A stretch of 39,203 bases of DNA from CAYJLW01 sp964370965 (GTDB taxonomy: Bacteria > Actinomycetota > Acidimicrobiia > UBA2766). A program made the position numbers and the translations under genes. Location: NCBI GenBank assembly GCA_964370965.1, contig CAYJLW010000039.1, forward strand, positions 1 through 39,203, in the 5' to 3' direction. Shown here piece by piece: positions 31,278-39,203 of the stretch. The notes under the pieces are model-generated. The model saw nothing but the letters and a program-made list of their open reading frames with translations. It had not been told where the DNA came from and made no database searches. Each line of letters starts with the position of its first letter. The stretch's first letter is position 1.

Positions 31278-33490
31278 GACCGGACGGGGGGCCCGCCGCT
31301 CCGGGGGCACTGCCCCCCGCCCCTCCCCGCGTCCCGCGGGTCTACGTCGCCCTCCTTCTCGTCACGGTCCTCCTCCCGGGCACCGGGGCGTGCACGTCGG
31401 GCGGCGGCGAGCCGACACCAGGTCGCGCGGCGCGGGCGCGTCGGGCGGCGAGTCCCGTCGTCGTCGTCGTCCCGGCCACAGACCTCCGCCTGGACCGGAT
31501 CCCAGCCGTCGTGCGCGCCGGAGACACCTTCGACGTCGCTGTCTCCGCCCGCACACCGGGGCCCGCCGAGGACCTCGAGGTCGCCTTCGCCGTGGGGCCT
31601 CCCCTCGCGACGCGATCCGCTTTCCGCGAGGCGGTCCGGGGCCGTGTCCCCCGCCAGGTCCTGCAGCTCTACACGGTCCCGGTCGCCCCCGGTCCCGCCC
31701 CGGGGTCCTACACGGCCGCTGTCTCCCCCGCGGTCGCCTCCAGCGGGCGGAGCACGGCGGAACGCCTCGTGTTGAGGTCCGCCGGGGTCTACCCGGTCAA
31801 GATCATGCTGCGCCGCGGGGGCGAGGCCGCACCTCTGGCGTCCCTGGTCACTTTCGCCGTCTCCGTACCCGCGCACGTGTCGGTTCCGTTGCGCTTCGCC
31901 TGGGTGTGGCCTCTCTACGATCCTCCGCCCCGGACGGCCGGAGGAGCCGACACGGCCCTCCAACGGGCCCTGACCGACGACGGCCGCCTCCGGGACATCG
32001 CCTCGGCCCAAGTGGACTCCCCCCTGACCCTTCTCCCTGTCCCCGACACACTCCGGCGCGCCGCCGACGCCGGGCCAGGAGGCGAGGAGTTCCTGGCGGC
32101 GCTGCGGCGCCGGGTGGGCTCCGGTGCCACCGTCGCCGCCGCCGGACCGTACGCTCTCATGACAGCCGACGCCGCCGCCGCCGCCCCTGACCTCGCCGCA
32201 CGAGAAGCCGCGGCCGGAACCGCTGCCGCGGGCGACCTGCTGGGAAGGACCCCCGACGCCTCCGTGGCCGTCGCCTGGGGCGCATCGGTGCCCCCGGACG
32301 CGATCCGCCGCCTGCAGACCGGGGGCGCCCGGGGAGTGCTCATGGAGGCGACAGCCCTCAACCGCGCCCTCTCCCAGAGAGGGCCGGCGGCCGCCACCCT
32401 CACCCAGCCGTTCGAGGTCTCGGGCGTCCCCGGCGTCCTCGGTCTCCGCGCCGACCCGGATCTCGCCGCCGACCTCAAGGCCACGGGGGGCCCCGTGGCC
32501 GCCGCCCAGCAACTCCTCGCCGACGTCACGGTGCTCCACCTCGACGCCCCCTCGACGACGCGGGGCGCCGTCCTCCTCCCCGACCCGCGATGGGAGCCCG
32601 GTCGCCCCCTTCTCGAGGAGGTGGATCAGCGCCTGCGCTCCGCTCCCCACGTCCGCCCCGTCACCCTCCCCCAGTTCCTCGCAGAAGTGCCCCCCGCCCA
32701 GGGCCGCAAGCGCTCCCCCCTCGTCCTCACTCCAGAGAGCAGCCCCCCGGGGCCGGCAGCCGCGCCGCAGTACGCGCTCGCCGTCGCCGCTCAGGAGCGC
32801 CTCGCCGATCTCACCGCCGTGGTGGCCCCGCCGGACCAGGACCGCCTGGAGAGGCTCACGGTGACCCTCCTGGAATCCCTCGATGCCGCCCTGGTCCGGG
32901 GTCGCCGCGCCGGGGGCTACGCCAGGTCCGTGGCGCGGGCAGCCGACCGGGCCCTGCGGGGTGTCGCCCTGCCTCGCGGAGCCACGATCACGCTCACGTC
33001 CGAGCGCGGGGTCGTCCCGGTCTCCTTGCGCAACGAGAGCGGCTACACGCTCCGTCTCCGTCTCACCCTGAGCTCGGACGCCCTCGTGTTCGACACGGGC
33101 AACTCCCGTGACGTGACTGTCCCTCCACGCAGCTTCACGACCGACATCCCCGTCCGCACGTCCACGTCCGGCGCCTTCCGGGCGGAACTGCTCGTGACCT
33201 CCCCGGACGGCCGGGTCCGCGTCGCCCGGACGTCCCTCACGATCCGTTCGACCGCCACGAACCGCGTCACGGTGGTGCTCACCGTCGGTGCTCTGGCGTT
33301 CCTGGGCCTCTGGTGGATCATGGCCGCCCGCAGGCGGCGCGTGATCGGCAAGCACGCCCGCCGGCTCCACCACCCTGCCCGGAACCGGCCGCCCCGGAGC
33401 TCCCCGGACCTGCCCACCGACCCCGGGGCCCCGATGTCCCCGCCCGTCGCCGTGGGGGGGCCGGGTCCGGGCGCGGAGGGAGGGCCGTGA
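31274..33490 (+). CDS. DUF6049-like exported membrane protein preceding murJ
   Basis: A 738-residue protein. A proline-rich start is followed by an export helix (VYVALLLVTVLLPGTGACTSG; the cysteine might be lipidated). The large extracytoplasmic part is Ala/Pro-rich with a beta-rich end (RNESGYTLRLRLTLSS). A C-terminal helix (VTVVLTVGALAFLGLWWIM) and a basic tail place the end in the cytoplasm. It is the positional counterpart of Rv3909, just before the murJ gene in mycobacteria; its function is unknown, likely wall-related. The ATG at 31274 overlaps the GNAT stop, and its own stop overlaps murJ as GTGA. Confidence 0.8.
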   Translation: MRPDGGPAAPGALPPAPPRVPRVYVALLLVTVLLPGTGACTSGGGEPTPGRAARARRAASPVVVVVPATDLRLDRIPAVVRAGDTFDVAVSARTPGPAEDLEVAFAVGPPLATRSAFREAVRGRVPRQVLQLYTVPVAPGPAPGSYTAAVSPAVASSGRSTAERLVLRSAGVYPVKIMLRRGGEAAPLASLVTFAVSVPAHVSVPLRFAWVWPLYDPPPRTAGGADTALQRALTDDGRLRDIASAQVDSPLTLLPVPDTLRRAADAGPGGEEFLAALRRRVGSGATVAAAGPYALMTADAAAAAPDLAAREAAAGTAAAGDLLGRTPDASVAVAWGASVPPDAIRRLQTGGARGVLMEATALNRALSQRGPAAATLTQPFEVSGVPGVLGLRADPDLAADLKATGGPVAAAQQLLADVTVLHLDAPSTTRGAVLLPDPRWEPGRPLLEEVDQRLRSAPHVRPVTLPQFLAEVPPAQGRKRSPLVLTPESSPPGPAAAPQYALAVAAQERLADLTAVVAPPDQDRLERLTVTLLESLDAALVRGRRAGGYARSVARAADRALRGVALPRGATITLTSERGVVPVSLRNESGYTLRLRLTLSSDALVFDTGNSRDVTVPPRSFTTDIPVRTSTSGAFRAELLVTSPDGRVRVARTSLTIRSTATNRVTVVLTVGALAFLGLWWIMAARRRRVIGKHARRLHHPARNRPPRSSPDLPTDPGAPMSPPVAVGGPGPGAEGGP

Positions 33491-35109
33491 CACGGGCCGC
33501 CCCCCGGCTCATGCGTTCCAGCGCCGTGTTGGGCGCGGGCACAGCCTTGTCCCGGATCACCGGTCTCGCCCGCGTGATGGCCGCTGCCTACGCGATGGGC
33601 GCCACAGGGTCCCGTCTCGCCGACGCCTACAACCTCGCGAACACCGCACCCAACCAGCTCTACGAGCTCGCCCTGGGCGGGATCCTGACGTCCGTGCTCG
33701 TGCCCGTCTTCGTCGAGGAGCTCGCGGGTGACGACCGCAGCGCCGCTTGGCACACGATCGGGCGGGTCTTCCGTGTGGCCCTCGCCTGGGCTTTCGCCGC
33801 CTCCGTCCTCCTCGCCCTCGCGGCACCCGTCGTGATCGCCCTCACCGGCCCTGGCCTCGACGGCGACGCCCGCCACCTTGGCGTGGTCCTCCTCCGGCTC
33901 TTCTCCGTCCAGATCTTCTTCTACGCCCTTAACGCCCTCGCGGGCGCTCTCCTGAACGCGGAGCGGCGATTCGCAGTTCCGGCGTTCGTCCCCGTGCTCA
34001 ACAACCTGGCCGTGATCGCGGTCTTCCTGGCCTTCGCCCGCCTCGCCGGGCGGTCCCCGACCGTCGATCTCGGCGCCGGCCTCGTCGTGCTCCTGGGGCT
34101 CGGGACGACCGCCGGGGTCGCGATCATGGCCCTCGCCAACCTGCCCGCCATCCGGCGCCTCGAGACCGCTCCCGGCTGGGCACGCCCGGGCGGGGGAGGC
34201 CGCCACATCCTCCGCAAGCTCCTCCGCCTGTCGCTTTGGACGATCCTCTACGTGGCCACGAACCAGGCCGGCCTCGTGGTCGTGCAACGGCTCGCTTCCC
34301 GCCACGAGGGCGACTTCGCGGCGTGGACGTACGCCTTCATGTTCTTCCAGCTCCCGAACGGGCTCTTCGCCGTGAGCGTCCTCACCGCCCTCATGCCCGC
34401 CCTCTCCGAACGCGTGGCCCGCGCGGACGCCGCCGGGTTCCGAGACCGCTTCTCCGAGGGCTTCCGCCTCACCCTCTTCCTCGTCCTGCCCGCCGCCCTG
34501 GCGTACCTCTTCCTGGCCCGGCCGGTCATCGGCGTCCTCCTGCAGCAGGGCGCCTTCGGCGCCACCGACACCGGCGTCGTCGCCGGCGTGCTGCGCTACT
34601 TCTCGCTCGGCCTGTTGCCCTTCACGGCCTACATGCTCGTCCTGCGGGGCTTCTACGCCCATCAGGACACGCGAACTCCGTTCTTCGTCAACCTTCTCGG
34701 GACCGCCGTGGCGGTGGCCTTCGACCTCGCCGCCTACGGCACCTTGGGCGTGGATGCCCTCGCTCTCGGCCATGCCCTCTCGTACCTTGTGGCCGCGATC
34801 GCCGGGGCGGTCCTGTTGTCGCGGCGGACCGGGGGCCTCGGCCTCTCGCCACACCTGGGGGCGCTAGCGCGGATCGTTCTCGCCTGCCTCCCTCTCGCCG
34901 GCGTGCTCTGGGGGACAGCGGCTTGGTTCGATTCTGTCTCAAGTCGCGCGGGACTCCTTGTCGAAGTTGCAGTAGGAGGCAGCCTGGGTCTTCTGACCTA
35001 TCTCGGCACCGGCTGGTTGGCCGGGGTGGAGGAGGTTCGCGAGATCCGGGGTCTGTTCGCCAGGAGGACCGGTGACAAGACGAGCGGCAGGACCGGAGAG
35101 CGACCGTGA
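33487..35109 (+). CDS. murJ: Lipid II flippase MurJ
   Basis: A 540-residue protein with about 14 membrane helices, of the MOP/MviN family. It starts SSAVLGAGTALSRITGLARVMAAAYAMG and has ANTAPNQLYELALGGILTSVLVPVF, the family signature. It flips the peptidoglycan precursor lipid II across the membrane. It ends just after the last helices, without the pseudokinase and ectodomain fused in mycobacterial MviN; a separate kinase with a similar ectodomain lies two genes on. GTG at 33487 overlaps the upstream stop and has GGAGGGAGG before it; ATG at 33511 is possible. Confidence 0.95.
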   Translation: MTRAAPRLMRSSAVLGAGTALSRITGLARVMAAAYAMGATGSRLADAYNLANTAPNQLYELALGGILTSVLVPVFVEELAGDDRSAAWHTIGRVFRVALAWAFAASVLLALAAPVVIALTGPGLDGDARHLGVVLLRLFSVQIFFYALNALAGALLNAERRFAVPAFVPVLNNLAVIAVFLAFARLAGRSPTVDLGAGLVVLLGLGTTAGVAIMALANLPAIRRLETAPGWARPGGGGRHILRKLLRLSLWTILYVATNQAGLVVVQRLASRHEGDFAAWTYAFMFFQLPNGLFAVSVLTALMPALSERVARADAAGFRDRFSEGFRLTLFLVLPAALAYLFLARPVIGVLLQQGAFGATDTGVVAGVLRYFSLGLLPFTAYMLVLRGFYAHQDTRTPFFVNLLGTAVAVAFDLAAYGTLGVDALALGHALSYLVAAIAGAVLLSRRTGGLGLSPHLGALARIVLACLPLAGVLWGTAAWFDSVSSRAGLLVEVAVGGSLGLLTYLGTGWLAGVEEVREIRGLFARRTGDKTSGRTGERP

Positions 35110-35494
35110 TCGTCGCCGTGCCGGCGACGATCGCGGCGAGGTCACCGGCTTCCTCGTCAGGACAGCCCTGATCCTGGTCCTCTCCGGCATCCTGCTCATC
35201 GACGTCGGCTCGCCCCTGGTGACGCGCATCGGCCTCGACAACGACGCCCAGAACGTGGCCGATGACGCCGTGGCGGCACTCGTGGCCACGAACTACGACG
35301 TCGTGGCGGCCCGGGTCCAGGTGGAGCAGGCCCTGGCGGGCTCTTCGGTGAAGCTGCTCTCCTTCGAGATCACCAAGGACCAGACCGTGCGGGTCCGCGT
35401 GCAGAAGCGGGCGCGATCCCTTCTGGCGGGCAACATCAACGCCTTCAAGAAGTACTACCGGGTCACGAGCTGGGGAGAAGCCCAGCTCAAGTAG
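35072..35494 (+). CDS. Small exported protein, TadE-like N-terminal helix
   Basis: A 140-residue protein. A basic N-terminus (RRAGDDRGEVTGFLVRTALILVL) leads into one membrane helix; the exported part has LDNDAQNVADDAVAALVATNYD and a beta-rich end. The GEVTGFLVR junction and helix recall TadE/TadG-type pseudopilins, but the match is weak. GTG at 35072 has AGGAGG 4 nt upstream and overlaps murJ by 38 nt, so translation is tightly coupled to it. Confidence 0.7.
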   Translation: MTRRAAGPESDRDRRRAGDDRGEVTGFLVRTALILVLSGILLIDVGSPLVTRIGLDNDAQNVADDAVAALVATNYDVVAARVQVEQALAGSSVKLLSFEITKDQTVRVRVQKRARSLLAGNINAFKKYYRVTSWGEAQLK

Positions 35495-35532
35495 CCTGCG
35501 GGCTCCGTCCCCCGTCAGGGCACGCGAACACG

Positions 35533-35538
35533 TACCCT
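35533..35538 (+). promoter_or_regulatory. Weak candidate -10 (TACCCT) for the kinase gene
   Basis: TACCCT in the 69-nt gap before the kinase fits TANNNT and would leave a leader of about 19 nt. There is no ribosome site before the kinase ATG. Read-through from murJ is equally likely. Confidence 0.2.
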
Positions 35539-35563
35539 TGGCTCCAGCAGCGGCATCTCACCC

Positions 35564-37279
35564 ATGGAGACACTCTCGGTGCCCGAGAAGACCGCGCAAC
35601 TACTCGCCGGTCGGTACCTGCTCGAGGAACCCATTGCCCGTGGCGGCATGGCGACCGTGTGGCGGGCTTCCGACGAGCGCCTCGGCCGCAAGGTGGCCGT
35701 CAAGGTCCTGCACGCCCGGCTCGCGGACGACCCCAGCTTCCGCGAGCGGTTCCGCCGCGAGGCCGTGTCCGCCGCGTCCTTCAACCACCCCCACATCGTG
35801 ACGGTGTACGACACGGGCGAGGACGACGGCCGCCATTTCATCGTCATGGAACTCGTCGACGGTCCCAGCCTCGCGCGTCTCCTCGGCCCGCACGGGCGCC
35901 TCGCGTCCGAGGAGACCGTGTCGCTGCTGCGCGGAATTCTCGCTGCCCTCGCCTACGCCCACGAGCGGGGCGTCGTCCATCGGGACATCAAGCCGGCGAA
36001 CATCCTCCTGTCCTCGCTGGGAGGCCCAGGGGCCATCAAGGTGGGGGACTTCGGCATCGCGCGGGCGATCGCCGGCGGAGACCTCACCGCCACGGGTGCC
36101 ATCATCGGTACAGCCTCCTATCTCGCTCCCGAGCAGGCCGAGGGCAAGAGCATCGACCACCGCGCCGACCTCTTCGCCGTCGGTCTCGTCGCCTACCGCT
36201 GCCTCGCCGGCTGCCTGCCCTGGACCGCCGACTCGGAGATGGGGGTGGCCCTCGCCCGGACGATGAGACCGCCCGAGCAACTCAGGCCTCTGTGTCCCGA
36301 GGCCCCCCGCAAGCTCGTTGCCGTCATCGAGGCGGCGCTCGCTCGCGACCCCGCCGCCCGCTACCAGACGGCAGCACAGATGGCGGCGGCGCTCACCGGC
36401 CTTCGCTCCACGCCGATCCGCCTCGAGCCCAGGGCGAGCGCGACGAACGACCACCCCGCCGGCGCGGTCGCCCGGGCGGCCCGGCGCAGCGGGCATTCCG
36501 GAGAGCGCGTGGTGCGTGAATCGCCCTCGAGCGGCCGGCTCCCGGCGCGCAAGCCGTTGCCGCCCCGCACCCCGGCGCGCTCCCAGCCGCCCCGGCCCCG
36601 CGCTCTCGGCGGCAGCACCGAGCGGCCCGCTTCCGCCGCCGGCGCCCGCCGGCGCTCCCCCTCCGCCGGGCGGCCCACGGGCCGGCGCACGGCGCCGCCG
36701 CTCGCCCGCGGGGCCCGCCGGGGGCGACTGCCCCGGAGAGCACGCGCTGTTCTCACGCTCGGCGCCGCCGCAGTCGTCGTGCTGGTCGTCATAGTGGCCG
36801 TCTTTGCCGGGGGCGAGAAGGAGCCCTCTCCCAAACCCACGCCCACCATGGTGCGCCTCCGCGTGCTGTCTGCTTTCGAGATCGACCCGCGGGACGGCAA
36901 GGAGAAGCCTGCGCTCGTCCCCAACGCCTACGACGGCGACGCCTCCTCGGCCTGGAGCACCGACACGTACCGCACCCGGGAGTTCGGGAACCTCAAGGAC
37001 GGTCTCGGGCTCGGCTTCGACCTCGGCAGCGTCGTGGCGCCGCGCCGGGTCACGGTGCGGGTCACCCCGGGAACAAGCTTCGAGCTGCGCACGTCGCCGT
37101 CTCCGTCGCGCAAGGCCTCGGACTGGTCCGTCGTCGCCAGCTCCGCCCGCGACGCCACGTCGGGCACCGTGGTCGTGGACACGGGCGCTGTGAGGTCCCG
37201 CTACTGGCTTCTGTGGATCACGCGCCTCCCCGAGGGCCGGCGGGCAGAAGTGTTCGATGTCACCTTCGGCCGTTCCTGA
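35564..37279 (+). CDS. Transmembrane Ser/Thr protein kinase with discoidin-like ectodomain
   Basis: A 571-residue protein. The kinase domain (about 17-285) keeps the glycine loop, Lys47 (VAVK), Glu66, HRDIKPAN (His139-Asn144) and DFG (162-164), so it should be active. A disordered Arg/Pro-rich juxtamembrane part follows, then a membrane helix at about 394-414. The outer part has AYDGDASSAWSTDTY and GLGLGFDLGS, like F5/8 type C (discoidin) sugar-binding domains and like the ectodomain of mycobacterial MviN. It probably senses wall material and signals to wall synthesis. It overlaps sigM by 23 nt. Confidence 0.9.
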   Translation: METLSVPEKTAQLLAGRYLLEEPIARGGMATVWRASDERLGRKVAVKVLHARLADDPSFRERFRREAVSAASFNHPHIVTVYDTGEDDGRHFIVMELVDGPSLARLLGPHGRLASEETVSLLRGILAALAYAHERGVVHRDIKPANILLSSLGGPGAIKVGDFGIARAIAGGDLTATGAIIGTASYLAPEQAEGKSIDHRADLFAVGLVAYRCLAGCLPWTADSEMGVALARTMRPPEQLRPLCPEAPRKLVAVIEAALARDPAARYQTAAQMAAALTGLRSTPIRLEPRASATNDHPAGAVARAARRSGHSGERVVRESPSSGRLPARKPLPPRTPARSQPPRPRALGGSTERPASAAGARRRSPSAGRPTGRRTAPPLARGARRGRLPRRARAVLTLGAAAVVVLVVIVAVFAGGEKEPSPKPTPTMVRLRVLSAFEIDPRDGKEKPALVPNAYDGDASSAWSTDTYRTREFGNLKDGLGLGFDLGSVVAPRRVTVRVTPGTSFELRTSPSPSRKASDWSVVASSARDATSGTVVVDTGAVRSRYWLLWITRLPEGRRAEVFDVTFGRS

Positions 37280-37856
37280 CGACCGGCGCCCGGACCACGA
37301 GCTTGTCGCCGCCTACCTCGACGGCGACAAGGCGGCCTACGCCACGCTCTACCGCCGCCACCGCGACCGCGTCTTCGCTCTCTGCCTGCGCATGATGCGC
37401 GATCGGGAGGCAGCCCTCGACCGCACTCAGGACGTGTTCCTCCGTCTCATGGGCCGCCTCGACCGCTTCGACGGCCGCTCCGCCTTCACGACGTGGCTCC
37501 ACCGCGTCACCGTCAACGCGTGCTACGACGATCTCCGGCGGCGCGTCCCCGATCCTGTCGACCCCGCGAGAGCCGCGGAACACGCCGACCGCCCACATGA
37601 CGACGCTGACGGGGCCGCCGCTCTCGACGTTCGCCACGCGCTCCAGGCCCTACCTGCGGACCAGCGTGCCGCCGTCGTCCTTCACGATCTCGTCGGGCAT
37701 TCCTATGAGGAGGTGGCCGGGATCTGCGACGTCCCCATGGGTACCGTGAAGTCGCGGCTTGCCCGCGGGCGGCTCCGTCTTTCCCGCATCCTGTGCGCCG
37801 ACGGGAACATCCCCGATGAGACGGGCCGTCTGAGTCAGGACGATGCCGATGCCTGA
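37257..37856 (+). CDS. ECF sigma factor, SigM-like
   Basis: A 199-residue protein. Region 2 (ATLYRRHRDRVFALCLRMM to TTWLHRVTVNACYDDLRRR) and region 4 (ALQALPADQRAAVVLHDLVG, MGTVKSRLARGRLRL) are both clear. It directs RNA polymerase to a stress regulon. The place after murJ matches sigM (Rv3911). The ATG at 37257 lies inside the end of the kinase gene; the stop lies 14 nt inside the anti-sigma gene. Confidence 0.93.
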   Translation: MSPSAVPDDRRPDHELVAAYLDGDKAAYATLYRRHRDRVFALCLRMMRDREAALDRTQDVFLRLMGRLDRFDGRSAFTTWLHRVTVNACYDDLRRRVPDPVDPARAAEHADRPHDDADGAAALDVRHALQALPADQRAAVVLHDLVGHSYEEVAGICDVPMGTVKSRLARGRLRLSRILCADGNIPDETGRLSQDDADA

Positions 37857-38688
37857 TCCCGAACGTCTCTCTGCCTTCCTCGACGGGGAACTCGACCCCG
37901 CCGAGACCGCGTCCGTGGAGGCCGAGGTCTCCGCCGACCCGAACTTGGCCGCACTGCTGGCGCGCCTGCGGGCAGCGCGCGACGCCACGGCCGCCGACCC
38001 CCCGCCGGTCCTCACCAGAGACGAGGCCGAGCGACTCGATGATGTCGTGCTCGCCGCGCTCGAGGTCACGACCCCGCTCGTGAGGCCACGCGGTGCCCCC
38101 CCGGGCCCCCGCCGGGGCCGGTCCGCCCTCCCCTACTTCGCCGCCGCCGCCTCTCTCGCTCTCGTCCTCTCGGTGGGAATCGCGGTGTTTGCCACCTCCC
38201 TGCGCCCGGGCGGGAACCGCCCCCCGCAGGCGGGCGTCACCGAGACACGAACGGAGCGCCACAAGAGCACCGCTCCCGAGGGGGCCGCGGGATCCGGGCC
38301 GGCGGGCGACGCGGCCGGCCCGGCCCCTGTCGAAGCCGAGGCCGCCCTCACGGCTGCCGCGCCCGCCCTGTACGTGGACGCCGGCGATCTCGCCACGGAC
38401 GACGACCTCGCCCGCCTTCTCGCCGCCACGCCAACGGCGAGCATCGCCGCCTCCGACGCCAGGGAGCGCCTCGCAGCCGCTGCCGGCGGCCTCGGAGACT
38501 ACGGAGACCTCCGGCAGTGCCTGGCCGGCGTGACCGACGCCCTCGTTCCCATGCGCGTCGATGCAGGGCGGTGGAAGGGCAAGGGCGCCTACTTCGTGAG
38601 CGGCGGCCCCCGGGGCTCCCCCGCTCGGCAGGTCGTCGTCCTCGCCCGTCCCCGTTGCGCCACGCTGCACATCTACACTCCTGGCTAG
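37843..38688 (+). CDS. Membrane anti-sigma factor
   Basis: A 281-residue protein. The N-terminus PDPERLSAFLDGELDPAE is typical of anti-sigma domains, but the His-X3-Cys-X2-Cys zinc motif of the ZAS group is absent. One membrane helix is at about 95-119; the outer part is Ala-rich with a compact end (QCLAGV, CATLHIY) that may form a disulfide. It should hold the sigma factor at the membrane. ATG at 37843 (or 37849) overlaps sigM by 14 nt. Confidence 0.85.
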   Translation: MPMPDPERLSAFLDGELDPAETASVEAEVSADPNLAALLARLRAARDATAADPPPVLTRDEAERLDDVVLAALEVTTPLVRPRGAPPGPRRGRSALPYFAAAASLALVLSVGIAVFATSLRPGGNRPPQAGVTETRTERHKSTAPEGAAGSGPAGDAAGPAPVEAEAALTAAAPALYVDAGDLATDDDLARLLAATPTASIAASDARERLAAAAGGLGDYGDLRQCLAGVTDALVPMRVDAGRWKGKGAYFVSGGPRGSPARQVVVLARPRCATLHIYTPG

Positions 38689-38693
38689 CCTCC

Positions 38694-38709
38694 GGCACCC
38701 AGCGGTGCC
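38694..38709 (+). terminator. Small hairpin after the anti-sigma gene
   Basis: GGCACC-CAGC-GGTGCC is a perfect 6-bp stem with a 4-nt loop, 6 nt after the stop. There is no T-run, so termination is doubtful. The remaining bases to 38806 hold no gene. Confidence 0.3.
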
Positions 38710-38806
38710 CCACTGCGGTGTCGGTAGCGAGGTCGGCCCGCCCTGGCGAGGGTCCGGGAACGACCCTTGAGGCCCGATCGGCGCCACCATCAGGAAGGGA
38801 ACCGGT

Positions 38807-39203
38807 TTGGAAGACACACCGAAACCGGAAGGCTCGCCCCTCGCGCGATTCGCCCCCGCCGCAGACAACGAACCCCCGACGGGCCGGCGGGGTCGTCGAG
38901 GGAAGGACCGCCCCGCCGAAGCCCCCCCGGCGGGTCCGCTGGCCACGCCGCCCGCGGCTCCCACCCCCCAACCCGTCTCGGCGCCGTGGGGTGGGAGCCC
39001 CGTCGCCGCGCCCGCGCCCCAGCGGCCTGCAGTAGGCCCCCAGGCCCCGGCGCCGCGCCCCCGGCCGGAGACGTCTCCGCCGCTTGCCCCCCCCACGCCC
39101 TCGCAGCGGGCGGCGCCCACCGGATCCTGGCCGCCCCCACCCCCGGCCGCTTCGCCTGCTCCCCCCCTTTCGGCGCCCCCCCGGATCGAGGCCGCCCCAC
39201 CAC
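38807..39203 (+). CDS. Proline-rich protein N-terminus, cut by the window edge
   Basis: A TTG at 38807 with AGGAAGGG about 7 nt upstream opens a frame with no stop to the last base (132 codons). The protein is Pro/Ala-rich and mostly disordered, with basic patches (GRRGRRGKDR). Such tails precede the membrane helix of actinobacterial HtrA-like proteases and other wall proteins, and an HtrA gene often follows an ECF sigma/anti-sigma pair, but no domain is visible here. The strand and frame are supported by gene order and the ribosome site only. Confidence 0.5.
   Translation, partial: MEDTPKPEGSPLARFAPAADNEPPTGRRGRRGKDRPAEAPPAGPLATPPAAPTPQPVSAPWGGSPVAAPAPQRPAVGPQAPAPRPRPETSPPLAPPTPSQRAAPTGSWPPPPPAASPAPPLSAPPRIEAAPP

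Noticed and set aside
31193..33493. 766-codon minus-strand frame
   Set aside because: Opposite DUF6049; Gly/Glu/Arg-rich with no domain. The plus frame has export and membrane helices and start/stop overlaps with both neighbours.
38790..39203. Minus-strand open frame at the window end
   Set aside because: Low-complexity shadow with no plausible ribosome site visible; the plus frame from 38807 has a ribosome site and agrees with gene order.
1..39203. CRISPR array, insertion sequence or prophage
   Set aside because: No regularly spaced short repeats, transposase, integrase or phage structural genes were found; base composition is even throughout.

Overview
The window is very GC-rich DNA with dense genes, frequent GTG and TTG starts and many start/stop overlaps of the ATGA, GTGA or TTGA type. 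Gene content and order point to an actinobacterium (Actinomycetota). Two blocks match the classic actinobacterial order known from Mycobacterium tuberculosis: ino1 - padR - DUF5318 - ponA - GT87 - rpsF - ssb - rpsR - rplI - dnaB (Rv0046c-Rv0058 region), and cca - DUF6049 - murJ - (kinase) - sigM - anti-sigma (Rv3907c-Rv3912 region). Both normally lie near oriC. No mycolic-acid or sporulation genes are seen; an uncultured Acidimicrobiia-like lineage is my guess, not proven. A run of exactly 100 N at 5421-5520 shows this is a scaffold, probably metagenomic.

Layout. 1-2402: membrane Fe-S oxidoreductase of the EtfD/FadF type. 2415-5238 (minus): large GT-C-like membrane protein and dCTP deaminase. 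5280-5701: tRNA-Gly(CCC), GC-rich hairpin repeats and the scaffold gap. 5702-8925: small membrane protein (minus), then dnaB with a candidate leader ORF, an SDR and an unknown partner. 8985-18115 (minus): membrane protein, the rpsF-ssb-rpsR-rplI operon, lipoprotein-DUF192-panB, and GT87-penicillin binding protein-DUF5318. 18263-20726 (plus): PadR regulator, inositol-phosphate synthase and a cyclase-YHS fusion. 20732-24068: SHOCT protein, a Fur-family regulator and a nickel/cobalt ECF transporter with a Nur-like box. 24204-26574 (minus): two tandem NlpC/P60 hydrolases. 26692-30485 (minus): CCA-adding enzyme, PilT, histone-deacetylase-like protein. 30549-39203 (plus): GNAT acetyltransferase, DUF6049, MurJ, TadE-like protein, Ser/Thr kinase with discoidin-like ectodomain, ECF sigma factor, anti-sigma factor and the start of a proline-rich protein cut by the window edge.

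How it fits together. Much of the window serves cell-wall growth: class A PBP, MurJ lipid II flippase, kinase, NlpC/P60 hydrolases, GT87 and GT-C membrane enzymes. Replication and translation housekeeping (dnaB, ssb, rpsF/rpsR/rplI, cca, tRNA-Gly) is interleaved with it. A metal-linked stretch (YHS cyclase, Fur-family regulator, NikMNQO-like transporter) sits in the middle. A recurring promoter form is visible: a TANNNT -10 hexamer only 6-8 nt before the start codon with no Shine-Dalgarno sequence, which implies leaderless mRNAs for about seven genes.
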